Shown: positions 42,235-51,306 of the stretch, one piece after another | Layout of the letters: each line of letters starts with the position of its first letter | Numbering within the stretch: position 1 is the first letter of the stretch | Assembly: GCF_018402285.1 (NCBI RefSeq) | Contig: NZ_JAGYJH010000003.1 | Location: 310,001 to 374,000 of the forward strand | DNA: 64,000 nucleotides | Direction: 5' to 3' | From: Hyphomonas sp. | GTDB lineage: Bacteria > Pseudomonadota > Alphaproteobacteria > Caulobacterales > Hyphomonadaceae | Program-made: the position numbers and the translations under genes | Notes under the pieces: generated by a model | Told to the model about the DNA's origin: nothing | Seen by the model: the letters and a program-made list of their open reading frames with translations, nothing else | The model's database searches: none

Positions 42235-42348
42235 ATGTCTTCTTCGTCCCAGGAAAACCGTCAGGCCCTAATGTCCTTCCTTGCGGCCATTCCCGCGACC
42301 GCCCTTGTCATGTGGGCGACGCTGCAGCTGGCATATTTCGTCGGTTGA
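42235..42348 (+). CDS. Small single-TM membrane protein
   Basis: The 37-residue peptide reads MSSSSQENRQALMSFLAAI and then a hydrophobic segment ending QLAYFVG, so a charged N-terminus is followed by one membrane helix. It lies 100 bp after the TetR gene and before a strong terminator. No strong ribosome site is visible and the frame is open upstream to a TTG at 42154, so both start and reality are uncertain. Confidence 0.45.
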   Translation: MSSSSQENRQALMSFLAAIPATALVMWATLQLAYFVG

Positions 42349-42443
42349 GACTGCCTCGGATCGAGGCTTCGCCGCGGGCATTTCCCCTGCCGCGCAGGCA
42401 CGAGCCAGGCGTCGGGGTTTCCTCCCACCCGCCGCCTCGCGAA

Positions 42444-42477
42444 ACGGGCGCCTCCCAGACAGGCGCCCGTATTTTTT
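42444..42477 (+). terminator. Rho-independent terminator
   Basis: ACGGGCGCCT and AGGCGCCCGT form a perfect 10-bp stem with a 7-base loop, followed by ATTTTTTT on the plus strand. It ends the TetR/small-protein transcript before the converging tsaD gene. Confidence 0.88.
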
Positions 42478-42496
42478 TGATCTGAAGTCAAGGAAG

Positions 42497-43585
42497 TCAG
42501 GCCTTGGCGCCGCGCCGCCCGGCGCCGAACACCGGGTCGGCCTTGGCAGAGGCTTCATCCAGCGGCCAGCGCGGCCGCGCCCCGGAGACGAGCCCGTCTG
42601 CGTCGCCAAGACCGGCAGCGAGATGCTCGGCCCCGGCGAGGGCAATCATTGCGGCATTGTCCGTGCAGTGGCGCAGGGGCGGGGCGATCAGGCGCGCGTC
42701 CTGAGCTTGTGCGGCAGTTTCCAGCGCGGCGCGGATCGCCTTGTTCGAGGCCACCCCGCCTGCCACGACGAGGCGTTTGTCGCCTGTGCCCGCGTCAAAA
42801 CTCTCCAGCGCGCGGCCGGTCTTCTCCGCCAGCACATCGCAGATGGCGGCCTGGAAGCTGGCGCAGATATCGGCCTTTTCCACGTCCGTGCCGGCGTTTG
42901 CCGCCGCGCGAGCCACGGCTGTCTTGAGGCCGGCAAAGCTCATGTCGAGGCCGGGACGGCTGAGCAGAGGACGGGGAAAGTCATGGGCCTGCGGGTTGCC
43001 GCTGCGCGCCATCGCTTCCACCGCCGGGCCGCCGGGAAAGCCGAGACTGAGGAGCTTGGCCACCTTGTCGAAGGCTTCGCCGACGGCGTCGTCAATGGTG
43101 GAGCCGAGACGGCGGTAGTCGCCGAGACCGCGCACATCGAGGAACTGGCAATGCCCGCCTGAGACGAGCAGCAGGAGGTAAGGGAAGGGACAGTCTTGGC
43201 TGAGACGCGGTGAGAGGGCGTGGCCTTCCAGATGGTTGACAGGGATGAAGGGTTTGCCGGCGGCCTGGGCGATGGCCTTGCCGGTCATCAGGCCGACGAG
43301 CACGCCGCCGATCAGGCCGGGACCGGCCGTGGCGGCGACGCCGTCAAGATCGGCGTAGGAAAGGCCCGAGGCATTCATGGCGGCAGCAACGGTGAGGTCG
43401 GCGAGCTCAGCATGGGCGCGCGCGGCAATTTCCGGCACGACACCGAGATAGGGCGCATGTTCGGCGAGCTGCGTGCGGATGACATCGGAGAGGAGCGTCG
43501 CGCAGCCATCCTCATAACGCAGCACGGCGGCGGCGGTCTCGTCGCAGCTCGTCTCGATGCCGAGGATTGTCAGGGGCTTGCTCAT
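42497..43585 (-). CDS. tsaD: tRNA N6-threonylcarbamoyladenosine transferase
   Basis: The 362-residue protein has [12 protein letters not shown] at the N-terminus, the metal-binding NHLEGHALS motif, [10 protein letters not shown] and the ASNKAIR region, all diagnostic of TsaD/Kae1/Gcp. It transfers threonylcarbamoyl onto A37 of ANN-decoding tRNAs, with TsaB and TsaE. The ATG at 43585 starts [13 protein letters not shown]; an upstream ATG three codons away is less family-like. Note that the trmO-like gene at 6938-7392 acts on this same modification. Confidence 0.95.
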   Translation of the reverse strand: MSKPLTILGIETSCDETAAAVLRYEDGCATLLSDVIRTQLAEHAPYLGVVPEIAARAHAELADLTVAAAMNASGLSYADLDGVAATAGPGLIGGVLVGLMTGKAIAQAAGKPFIPVNHLEGHALSPRLSQDCPFPYLLLLVSGGHCQFLDVRGLGDYRRLGSTIDDAVGEAFDKVAKLLSLGFPGGPAVEAMARSGNPQAHDFPRPLLSRPGLDMSFAGLKTAVARAAANAGTDVEKADICASFQAAICDVLAEKTGRALESFDAGTGDKRLVVAGGVASNKAIRAALETAAQAQDARLIAPPLRHCTDNAAMIALAGAEHLAAGLGDADGLVSGARPRWPLDEASAKADPVFGAGRRGAKA

Positions 43586-43629
43586 CGCCCGCATATAGCG
43601 GGGCAGCGCCCCGGATAGAAGCGGCTAAG

Positions 43630-43790
43630 TCAGGGCGCCTCGGGCTTGGGCGGGCTGGTGAACTCCGCGTCGATCCAGAATTTCACCTCATCGCTGACGC
43701 CCATCTTCGAGCCTTCCGGCGGCAGGCCAGAGTTCATGCCGAAGGCCGAGCGGCTGAGGCGGCCCGAAGCGTGGAGGCCCGCGCGCGCAT
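43630..43790 (-). pseudogene. 3' remnant of a YceI-family gene
   Basis: Reading the minus strand up from the stop at 43630-43632 gives about 50 codons that look like the end of a YceI lipocalin-like protein, including HASGRLSRSAFGMNSGLP and VSDEVKFWIDAEF. Beyond about 43790 the frame loses YceI character and no start or signal peptide is present. The remaining 5' two-thirds of the gene is missing. It abuts the region upstream of the nuclease gene, so a deletion or insertion joined the two. Confidence 0.65.
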
Positions 43791-43942
43791 GGCGGGATCT
43801 TTTCGCGGTCAGGCCTGGTTTTGTGCACGCTTCGGCACGCTGTGGCCAGCCGGACGGATCGTTGAAATTTCACCGAACCCGCAAACGCTCTGTGAGGCTC
43901 TTGCTGGCAGGCTTTTCGGACTCGGCGGGGGAGGCGTATCCG

Positions 43943-44614
43943 ATGGCGCGCAAAAGCTCGGTTCTGGAATTCCGGCGGCAAAGGCGGCGGTTTGTTGCGC
44001 CCGGTCCGGTGCGCGGTAACAAGCTGAGGTTCTCCCGAAAGGGGGGCGCTCGGGCGCGCGTGATCGGGCCAGCGGGTGGACTGGCGATCTGCACAGCGAT
44101 CTGCCTGCTGCTGTTTGCGTGTGTCATGTTCTGGGATGCCCGGACGGCACCTGGAAAGTCAGACTTGCATGCTGCCGCTCCCGTTCAGATCGCTCCGGGC
44201 CAGGGCGCGCGAGATCGTCAGCACACCTCAAACAGCGCAAGTTTGCCCGTCGCTTTTGTACGGGAAACGGACCTGCGAGCGCCGGTGAGTATCCGGTGGG
44301 TGGACGGCGACAGTGGTTGGATAAACGGCCGCGCGTTCCGGCTGTATGGGGTCGATGCTCCGGAAGGATCGCCTTCGCGTGCAGACTGTCAGGCGGAGCG
44401 GGCACGGTCTGCGCAGGCAAAGGATGCTGCCCGGGCTTTGACCAATGCCGGGACCGTAGAAGTCCGGGGCTCCATGGGGACGGACAAGTATGGCCGGGAC
44501 CTTCTGCTGCTGACGGTCGATGGCAAGGATGTTGCTGGATCCCTCGTTGGGCGCGGACACCTACAGTACTGGGCCTACGAGGCCGGGCAGGACAAGCCGG
44601 ACTGGTGCGGCTGA
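43943..44614 (+). CDS. Membrane-anchored thermonuclease (SNase-like) family protein
   Basis: The 223-residue protein has a basic N-terminus, one transmembrane helix (AGGLAICTAICLLLFACVMF) and a staphylococcal nuclease-like OB-fold domain. IRWVDGDSGWINGRAFRLYGVDAPE contains the metal Asp and catalytic Arg/Glu, and KYGRDLL holds the second Arg. All catalytic residues appear present. The start at 43943 has GGGGGAGG 8 bases upstream. The long open frame before it covers the YceI scar and is not coding. Confidence 0.8.
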   Translation: MARKSSVLEFRRQRRRFVAPGPVRGNKLRFSRKGGARARVIGPAGGLAICTAICLLLFACVMFWDARTAPGKSDLHAAAPVQIAPGQGARDRQHTSNSASLPVAFVRETDLRAPVSIRWVDGDSGWINGRAFRLYGVDAPEGSPSRADCQAERARSAQAKDAARALTNAGTVEVRGSMGTDKYGRDLLLLTVDGKDVAGSLVGRGHLQYWAYEAGQDKPDWCG

Positions 44615-44667
44615 AAAAATCCGCCTGAGGATTGTAAGAAACCGCGCTGCTGCCAGACTGTCCTGTC

Positions 44668-45189
44668 ATGAAGACGGTGCCCGATCAGGATCAGCGTTAC
44701 ATTGAAGCGGCGCAGGCGCATGGCGCGGCGCTGCAGAGGCTCGCGCGCGCGATGGAGGCCAATCCGGAGCGGCGGCGGGACCTGTTGCAGGAAATGCATG
44801 TGGCGCTTTGGCAGAGCCTCGCGAAGTTTGACGGTCGGTGCAGCCTCAAGACCTGGGTTTACCGGGTGGGGCACAATGTGGCCTCGACCCATGTGGGCCG
44901 AGAGATCCGGCGCAATCGCGGGCTGGTGGGCGAGGAGGCCATTGCGCCCGTCGCCTCGCCGGACAATCCGGCCTCGGACTATGAGCGGGAGGACGCGCTG
45001 GAACGCCTCAACGCCTGGATCCGGGCGCTGAAGCCTGCCGACCGGCAGGTGATGACGCTCTATCTGGAAGAGCTTGATGCGCTCTCGATCGCGGAAATTA
45101 CCGGCTTCACGCCGGGCGCGGTGATGACGCGCATCTCGCGCCTCAAGGCGCGGCTGGCACAAGATTTCAGGGAGAAAGCCGATGTCTGA
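44668..45189 (+). CDS. ECF-type RNA polymerase sigma factor
   Basis: The 173-residue sigma factor has region 2 (DLLQEMHVALWQSLAKFDGRCSLKTWVYRVGHNVA) and region 4 with a helix-turn-helix (DALSIAEITGFTPGAVMTRISRLKARL). Regions 1 and 3 are missing, as in ECF factors. It overlaps the next membrane-protein gene by 8 bp, which may be its membrane-bound regulator. Confidence 0.88.
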   Translation: MKTVPDQDQRYIEAAQAHGAALQRLARAMEANPERRRDLLQEMHVALWQSLAKFDGRCSLKTWVYRVGHNVASTHVGREIRRNRGLVGEEAIAPVASPDNPASDYEREDALERLNAWIRALKPADRQVMTLYLEELDALSIAEITGFTPGAVMTRISRLKARLAQDFREKADV

Positions 45190-45769
45190 TCGTTCCCCGG
45201 ACCAAGACCCGATCCGCACGCTGTGGCGGGAGCAGGCAGCCGATGGCTATGTCATGCCGGTTGAAGAGGTGCGGCGCAAGGCAGGCGCGTTCCAGTCCCG
45301 TATCCGTACACGAAACATCACTGAGTATGCTGCTTCGATTTTCGTGCTGATCGCGTTTGGCGGAATTGCGCTCACCGTGCCCGACTGGGGCGTGCGGGCC
45401 GGGGCGGCGCTCATCATGCTCGCAACGCTCTATGTGGTCTGGAAACTGCACACGATGGCGCGCGCCGCGGGGGCGGGCCAGATCGACGCCGCGCTCAGCC
45501 TGACGGACTTTCACAAGGGCGAGCTGCTGCGCCAGCGCGCCGCGCTTTCGACAGTGTGGCGCTGGTATCTGATGCCGTTCGTGCCGGGAATGGTCGTCTT
45601 CCTCTCCGCGGTGAGCTTTTCGCCTGACAATCCTGCGCCGCTCGCGCTCAAGATGGCCGTGTTCCTCTTCAGCCTCGGCATTGTGGGCGCCCTCTTTGCC
45701 GGGATCGTCTGGCTCAACAGGCGCGCCGTGAAGGCGCTGGACGCGGAGATTGCGGTATTTGAAGAATGA
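45182..45769 (+). CDS. Four-TM protein, candidate anti-sigma partner
   Basis: The 195-residue protein has a cytoplasmic N-terminus of about 45 residues (QDPIRTLWREQAADGYVMPVEEVRRKA) and four transmembrane helices. It lacks a zinc-binding ZAS motif. Overlap with the sigma gene points to a membrane anchor or anti-sigma role, but no known anti-sigma family is recognised. Confidence 0.6.
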   Translation: MSDRSPDQDPIRTLWREQAADGYVMPVEEVRRKAGAFQSRIRTRNITEYAASIFVLIAFGGIALTVPDWGVRAGAALIMLATLYVVWKLHTMARAAGAGQIDAALSLTDFHKGELLRQRAALSTVWRWYLMPFVPGMVVFLSAVSFSPDNPAPLALKMAVFLFSLGIVGALFAGIVWLNRRAVKALDAEIAVFEE

Positions 45770-45771
45770 GC

Positions 45772-45807
45772 CGCTTGCCGTTTCCCGGTTCCGGGAAGCG
45801 GCAAGCG
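45772..45807. terminator. Long hairpin between converging genes
   Basis: A 17-bp stem (CGCTTGCCGTTTCCCGG with CCGGGAAGCGGCAAGCG, one G-U pair) lies 3 bp after the stop of the four-TM gene and before the lepA stop. It has no T run. It may act as a two-way transcription block or an RNA 3'-end stabiliser. Confidence 0.6.
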
Positions 45808-45812
45808 AGAGA

Positions 45813-47618
45813 TCAATCCCCATCCATCCGAAGCGCTGCCACGAAGGCTTCCTGCGGGATTTCCACCTTGCCGAACTGGCGCATGCGTTTCTTGCCAGCA
45901 GCCTGTTTGTCGAGGAGTTTGCGTTTACGGGTGGCGTCGCCGCCATAGCATTTGGCGGTGACGTCTTTCCTCATGGCACTGATGGTTTCGCGCGCCACGA
46001 CCCGCCCGCCAATGGCCGCCTGGATCGGGATCTTGAACATCTGGCGCGGGATCAGTTCCTTGAGGCGTTCGCACATCTGGCGGCCGCGGCTTTCCGCGCG
46101 GTCGCGGTGGACGAGCATGGCGAGCGCGTCGACGGGCTCTTCATTGACGAGGATCTGCAGCTTGACGAGGTTTTCGGCGCGGTGGCCGATGAGGGTGTAG
46201 TCAAAGCTTGCATAGCCGCGCGAGATGGATTTCAGGCGGTCGTAAAAGTCGAACACCACCTCGTTGAGGGGCAGTTCGTATTTTACACACGCCCGTCCGC
46301 CGACATACGATAGCTCGGTCTGGATACCGCGGCGGTCCTGGCAGAGTTTCAGGATCGAGCCGAGATATTCGTCCGGGGTGTAGATGGTCGCGGCAATCCA
46401 GGGCTCGCGGATTTCCGAGATACGGACAACATCGGGCATGTCTGCCGGGTTGTGCAGTTCGATCTCGGTGCCGTCGGTCATCGACATTTCATAGACAACG
46501 CTCGGGGCGGTCGCGATGAGGTCGAGGTCAAACTCGCGGGAGAGGCGTTCCTGGATGATTTCGAGGTGAAGCAGGCCAAGGAAGCCGCAGCGGAAGCCCA
46601 TGCCGAGCGCGGCTGAGGTTTCCATCTCCCAGGTGAACGACGCATCATTGAGGCGCAGCTTGCCCATCGCGGCGCGCAGGTCGTCAAAATCGCCCGCATC
46701 CATCGGGAAGAGGCCGCAGAAGACGACCGGCTGGACATCCTTATAGCCGGGCAGGGCCTTTTCGGTGGGGCGTTTGTCTTCGGTGATCGTGTCACCGATC
46801 GAGCAATCGCCGACTTCCTTGATCGAGGCGACGAAATAGCCGACCTCGCCGGGGCCGAGCGCGTCGGTTTCTGTGAGCTTGGGATTGAAGGTGCCGACCT
46901 TGTCGATCTCGTAGACCCCGCCGGTGCGCATCATCCGGATGACCTGCTTCTTCTTCAGCACGCCCTCATGCACGCGCACGATGACGACGACGCCGAGATA
47001 GGGGTCGTAATACGCGTCCACCAGCGCCGCCTTGAGGGGCGAAGCCTGATCGCCGCCTTTGGGCGGGGGCAGGCGGGTGACGATGGCTTCCAGCACATCG
47101 GGAATGCCAAGTCCGGTCTTGGCCGAAATCTGCACCGCGTCGGAGGCGTCGAGACCGATGATCTCCTCGATCTGCTCCTTCACCCGGTCGACATCGGCCG
47201 CCGGCAGGTCGATCTTGTTGAGAACGGGGACGATCTCATGGTTCTGGTCGATGGCCTGATAGACGTTGGCGAGCGTCTGGGCCTCCACGCCCTGGGAGGC
47301 GTCCACCACCAGCAGCGAGCCTTCACAGGCGGCCAGGCACCGGGAGACTTCATAGGCGAAGTCAACGTGTCCGGGGGTGTCCATGAGGTTGAGCGTATAG
47401 GTCTCGCCGTCGGCCGCCGTGTAGGCGAGGCGTACGGTCTGGGCCTTGATGGTGATGCCCCGTTCTTTCTCGATATCCATCGAGTCGAGCACCTGTTCAC
47501 TCATTTCACGGTCGGTGAGACCCCCGCAGGCCTGGATCAGGCGGTCTGCTAGGGTCGATTTCCCATGGTCGATATGGGCAATGATCGAAAAATTACGGAT
47601 TTTATCGCGCGGTGTCAT
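45813..47618 (-). CDS. lepA: Elongation factor 4 (LepA)
   Basis: The 601-residue translational GTPase has AHIDHGKST (G1), G2 [12 protein letters not shown]3 DTPGH and G4 NKID. The C-terminal LepA domain ([13 protein letters not shown], [19 protein letters not shown]) and basic end ([16 protein letters not shown]) identify it. It acts on stalled or mistranslocated ribosomes and in 30S biogenesis. The start at 47618 matches the family. It stands alone; lepB is not adjacent. Confidence 0.96.
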   Translation of the reverse strand: MTPRDKIRNFSIIAHIDHGKSTLADRLIQACGGLTDREMSEQVLDSMDIEKERGITIKAQTVRLAYTAADGETYTLNLMDTPGHVDFAYEVSRCLAACEGSLLVVDASQGVEAQTLANVYQAIDQNHEIVPVLNKIDLPAADVDRVKEQIEEIIGLDASDAVQISAKTGLGIPDVLEAIVTRLPPPKGGDQASPLKAALVDAYYDPYLGVVVIVRVHEGVLKKKQVIRMMRTGGVYEIDKVGTFNPKLTETDALGPGEVGYFVASIKEVGDCSIGDTITEDKRPTEKALPGYKDVQPVVFCGLFPMDAGDFDDLRAAMGKLRLNDASFTWEMETSAALGMGFRCGFLGLLHLEIIQERLSREFDLDLIATAPSVVYEMSMTDGTEIELHNPADMPDVVRISEIREPWIAATIYTPDEYLGSILKLCQDRRGIQTELSYVGGRACVKYELPLNEVVFDFYDRLKSISRGYASFDYTLIGHRAENLVKLQILVNEEPVDALAMLVHRDRAESRGRQMCERLKELIPRQMFKIPIQAAIGGRVVARETISAMRKDVTAKCYGGDATRKRKLLDKQAAGKKRMRQFGKVEIPQEAFVAALRMDGD

Positions 47619-47743
47619 CGGGCGCATATAGCGGGCACTGCCGCGCTGGGAAAGTGGGGGATGGCGTGCGGTATGTGGGTCTTCGCCTTGCGAGTGCCAT
47701 AAACGCTCATTAGCCTGTTGTTTCCCCTTTGGAGGATGACCCT

Positions 47744-48595
47744 ATGGCGGACAATGCAGATCGGGGCGCCTCGTCCATTCACGTTATCGGGAGTGGCAAG
47801 GCTGTGGACCGCGCCGCCGCCAAGGATGCCAAGGTCGAGCGCCTGAACGCCCTGCATGAGGGCAACATGAAGGCGATCGAGACCCGGTATGGCGGGCGCG
47901 TGGCTGACGCCAAGGAGCATTACGACACGATCAATGGTAAATGGGATGCCATCCAGGCCGAGGTTGACCGCCAGCCTCGATATGCGCGCGCAATCTTCTA
48001 CTGGCCCTTCATGCTGGGCCTAATGCTATTCGAGATTCCGGTTAATCGGCTCAGTTTCGAGCTGTTCTTCCGGGAAAGCCCGACCGTTTCGCTGGGCGTT
48101 GCCTTCCTTGTGGGGGTTATCCTCGTGACGCTCGCCCACAGGCTCGGCCTCGTGCTCTGCCGGTTTGGCTATCATGTGAAGAAAGCTGGCTGGGCCGGGC
48201 AGTTGCTGCAGGTGGTCCTGATCACAGCGATCATTCTGGCGCTGATCTATGGCGTCTCGGTGCTGCGCCAGGGCTTTCTCGACTTCGAGACACAGCCGCA
48301 GGCGAGCTTCTCCGATATGCTGGGGGGCACCGGCGCGGCGCAGATGGCCGGGGAAATGTTCAAGGCGGGCCTCGGCATTTCCGGCTGGATCTTCTTCGCC
48401 ATCAATCTCGGGATCATCGCGGTCGGCCTTACGGCAGCGTATTTCTCACACGATCCGCATCCGGATTTCCAGGAGGCCGACATTGCGCTGAAGAAGGCGG
48501 AGAAGAAGCTCGCCCTGGTCAAGGGCCAGCGAGCGGACGCTGAGTCCATCGAGCAACGCCGCCACGCCAACCAGATCAACAGGGCCAGCGCCTGA
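47744..48595 (+). CDS. Membrane protein with coiled-coil ends, unrecognised
   Basis: The 283-residue protein has a charged helical N-terminus (AAAKDAKVERLNALHEGN), four predicted transmembrane helices, and a charged C-terminus (ADIALKKAEKKLALVKGQRADAESIEQRR) likely to form a coiled coil. I do not recognise a family. The start has GGAGG 8 bases upstream. It is 4 bp ahead of a lipoprotein gene and the two form a unit. A DPHPDFQEAD motif lies after the last helix. Confidence 0.7.
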   Translation: MADNADRGASSIHVIGSGKAVDRAAAKDAKVERLNALHEGNMKAIETRYGGRVADAKEHYDTINGKWDAIQAEVDRQPRYARAIFYWPFMLGLMLFEIPVNRLSFELFFRESPTVSLGVAFLVGVILVTLAHRLGLVLCRFGYHVKKAGWAGQLLQVVLITAIILALIYGVSVLRQGFLDFETQPQASFSDMLGGTGAAQMAGEMFKAGLGISGWIFFAINLGIIAVGLTAAYFSHDPHPDFQEADIALKKAEKKLALVKGQRADAESIEQRRHANQINRASA

Positions 48596-48599
48596 ACCT

Positions 48600-49394
48600 A
48601 TGACCCGTTTCTCCGGACGCCGGCTCGCCCTGCCGGTTCTTGCCTTCACTTTCCTTGTCGCGGCCTGTTCGGGCGTGTCGGGCGAAGGCTTCGTCAACCG
48701 CACACCGGACGACTATTGCAAGCTCAGCGACCGCTCGACCCTGTTCCTAATCGACCGGACAACGACGTTTGATGCCGGTGACCAGACCGTTCTGATGGAA
48801 AGCCTTGGCGGGGTGGTGGACCGGCTTGAGACAGGAGACCGGATCATCATCGCCACGATTTCCGACCACTACTCCAAGACGCGCCGGCTTGCGGATGCCT
48901 GCAAGCCCGGCTGCCCGCAAAGCGGCGGCGTGGTCGACGAGATCATGGGCAGCTGCAGCACGATGAAGGCGAAACAAGACCAGCAGCAGTACATCAGCAG
49001 CCTCGCTGCCTCCCTGCGCGAGGTCATCAACACCGCTGAGGACGCTTCGGGCTCCGACATCATCCGCACGATCGGCCATTGGACCGGCTCGACGGAAGCT
49101 GAGCCCTATACGCGGATCATCGTCTATTCCGACATGCTGGAGAACAGCGACATGATCGCCTGGAGCAAGTTTGCCGCCCTGCCGGAAGACGAGCTGATGG
49201 GTATCGTCGCCGATCATAGGGCAGGGGCAAGGACCCCGGGAACGCTGGTTCGGGTCATCGGCTATGGCCGCCTGCACGACAAGGCGCGCTCGCCCCTGCC
49301 GGCTGAGCTTGATGCCAAGCTGCGCGGCTTCTGGAGCCGCTATTTCTCCGAAGGCGGCGGTCAGGTCGAGTTTTCGGCCCAGTCGGGCGGCTGA
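48600..49394 (+). CDS. Lipoprotein with vWA-like features
   Basis: The 264-residue protein has a lipoprotein signal (LVAACSG) and then FLIDRTTTFDAGDQ, which resembles the metal-site region of a von Willebrand A-like fold, followed by GDRIIIATISD and IIVYSDMLENSD, laid out as alternating strands and helices. Several Cys (ADACKPGCPQ, GSCS) suggest disulfides. No characterised relative is recognised. It is paired with the membrane protein just upstream. Confidence 0.65.
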   Translation: MTRFSGRRLALPVLAFTFLVAACSGVSGEGFVNRTPDDYCKLSDRSTLFLIDRTTTFDAGDQTVLMESLGGVVDRLETGDRIIIATISDHYSKTRRLADACKPGCPQSGGVVDEIMGSCSTMKAKQDQQQYISSLAASLREVINTAEDASGSDIIRTIGHWTGSTEAEPYTRIIVYSDMLENSDMIAWSKFAALPEDELMGIVADHRAGARTPGTLVRVIGYGRLHDKARSPLPAELDAKLRGFWSRYFSEGGGQVEFSAQSGG

Positions 49395-49480
49395 TCCTGC
49401 CCCCATATCGTCAGCCATGCCCAGTTGCTTTCGCCGCGCGGCGAACTTAGCGATATTCCGGACAGGAACAGGAGCGTCTG

Positions 49481-50059
49481 ATGCGATACCCGTTTGGAAT
49501 GACGATGGCCGGTGCGCTTGCGTTGGGGCTTGCCGCCTGCACGCCGGTCGAGACCGAGGTTGATACCGGCAGCGTGGAGCCGTCGACTGTGGACGCAGAA
49601 ACCGCCGAAACAGAGGCCGAGGAGCCGGGGATGGGTGAATATGAAATGGGCGAAATGCCCAGCGAAGAGGCCCAGACAGCTGCTGCTGATGCCGCGCAGG
49701 CAGAAGCGGAGGCCGGGGTTGTCTATGCCGGCGCCGATCGGGCGGGCGGAGAAGTGTCGTTGGCTGCAGGTGAAACCCTGCGCATCGAACTCGAGACCAT
49801 TCCGACGGCGGGCTATGTCTGGCAGATCGTCGAGAAGCCGGACTTCCTGGCTGTCGCAGCAGAGAATACCCGGGCGACCAATCCGGCGCTGCAGAACCTT
49901 CCCGGCTTTACTGGTGGCAACCACTATATGAGCTTCGACCTGACGGCGTCGGGCACCGGCACAGGTGTGGTGAAGCTGACCGAAGGCCGTCCCTGGGAAA
50001 CCGAGGAAGAGCCGATGGATGCCTATGAGCTGACGGTTACCGTCACGGCGGCGGAGTAG
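49481..50059 (+). CDS. Chagasin-type (I42) peptidase inhibitor lipoprotein
   Basis: The 192-residue protein has a lipoprotein signal (GLAAC, Cys20), an acidic Glu/Ala-rich linker, and a C-terminal chagasin domain with its three inhibitory loops: IPTAGYVW (the NPTTGYxW loop), the GGNHYMSF loop and RPWE. Chagasins block papain-like cysteine peptidases. As an anchored lipoprotein it would protect or control envelope proteins. The start has AGGAACAGGAG upstream. Confidence 0.83.
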   Translation: MRYPFGMTMAGALALGLAACTPVETEVDTGSVEPSTVDAETAETEAEEPGMGEYEMGEMPSEEAQTAAADAAQAEAEAGVVYAGADRAGGEVSLAAGETLRIELETIPTAGYVWQIVEKPDFLAVAAENTRATNPALQNLPGFTGGNHYMSFDLTASGTGTGVVKLTEGRPWETEEEPMDAYELTVTVTAAE

Positions 50060-50067
50060 GCCGCCCC

Positions 50068-51162
50068 TTGGCAGATACCCACGCCGCCCCGAAGACCGGC
50101 ATCACCGCCGACGGCTTCCTGACCGACAGCTGGTATCTGGCTGCCCCGTCTGCGGAGCTGAAGGCGGGCCAGCATCAGCGGATCATGATGTTGGGTGAGC
50201 CGGTCGTCGTGGGGCGCACCCCGGCGGGGGAGGCGTTTGCCCTGCGCGATATCTGCCCGCACCGCCTGGTGCCGCTGTCGGCGGGCGAGCAGGTGGAAAC
50301 GGATGGTCAGTGGACGTTGCAATGCCCCTATCATGGCTGGCGGTTTGGCACCGATGGCGGCTGCCGGCTGATGCCGAGCCTGACCGAAGGCAGCCTGTAT
50401 GACCCCTCAAAGGTCAAGGTGCGCCGCTATCCGGTGCATGAGGCAAACGGGGCAGTGTATGTCTATGTGACGCATGACGCGCGCAGCACGGAGCCGCCCG
50501 CCGTTCCGCCTCCGGACTTCGGACCGCTGCCCGACAAGCCGAAATTCGTCATCCACGACCTCTTCAATGCGCATATGGATGACGCTGTCGTGGGCCTGAT
50601 GGACCCGGCGCATGTGCCCTTTGTGCATAACCAGTGGTGGTGGCGTCCGCCCTCTGCGGGGTTGAAGCTGAAGCAGAAGCCCTTCATCCCGACCCTGCGC
50701 GGCTGGGCGATTGACCGGCATGCGCCTTCTTCCAATTCCAAGCTTTACCGCTGGGTGTTCGGCGGGGACGTGATGACGGAGATCCGCTTTCAGCTACCCG
50801 GCTACCGGTGGGAGATCATCTCCAACGCGACCGCGCGCCTCTTGACGCTGACCTGCCTGACACCGGAAGCGCCCAAACGTACACGGATCACCCAGTTCAC
50901 CTGGTGGACGGGCGCCCCGCTGCTGAACCTCGCCGTCCCGGTGGCAAAGCATATGGGCGCAACCTTCCTGGCGCAGGATGGCCGGATGGTGGACCTGCAG
51001 AATGAAGGCATGGCGCATCAGAAGGCGATGCTGTGGATCGACGACATCGATGTGCAGGCTAAATGGTACCAGATGCTCAAGCGCGAATGGACAGCCGCCC
51101 GGAGCGAGGGCCGTGAGTTTGCCAATCCAATCGAGCCGCGCGTGCTGAGATGGATGAGTTGA
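50068..51162 (+). CDS. Rieske-type aromatic ring-hydroxylating oxygenase
   Basis: The 364-residue protein has a Rieske 2Fe-2S site (Cys63-His65 in CPHR, Cys86-His89 in CPYH) and a mononuclear iron site with His182, His187 and probable Asp ligands (MDPAHVPFVH). The C-terminal domain fits the catalytic alpha subunit of vanillate-demethylase-like monooxygenases. The start is TTG at 50068 with AGG upstream. A reductase partner is not adjacent, and the substrate is unknown. Confidence 0.88.
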   Translation: MADTHAAPKTGITADGFLTDSWYLAAPSAELKAGQHQRIMMLGEPVVVGRTPAGEAFALRDICPHRLVPLSAGEQVETDGQWTLQCPYHGWRFGTDGGCRLMPSLTEGSLYDPSKVKVRRYPVHEANGAVYVYVTHDARSTEPPAVPPPDFGPLPDKPKFVIHDLFNAHMDDAVVGLMDPAHVPFVHNQWWWRPPSAGLKLKQKPFIPTLRGWAIDRHAPSSNSKLYRWVFGGDVMTEIRFQLPGYRWEIISNATARLLTLTCLTPEAPKRTRITQFTWWTGAPLLNLAVPVAKHMGATFLAQDGRMVDLQNEGMAHQKAMLWIDDIDVQAKWYQMLKREWTAARSEGREFANPIEPRVLRWMS

Positions 51163-51306
51163 GGCAGTCTGCCTCCAAAATGCCCTGAAAAAGCCTTGGA
51201 CAAATGAAAAGGTGCCCACTGGCCGGAGCGCGTGATCGCCCCATGTTATGGCCCGCGCCGCGCTTGTCCCAAGCTGCAACGGCGCGCCACCAGAAGGATT
51301 TACCGA

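Noticed and set aside
42168..42485. Frame with a strong AGGAGG before ATG 42187
   Set aside because: The ribosome site is good but too close to the ATG, and the product is Pro/Arg-rich, runs into the terminator and looks non-coding. The 37-residue membrane peptide in another frame is more protein-like.
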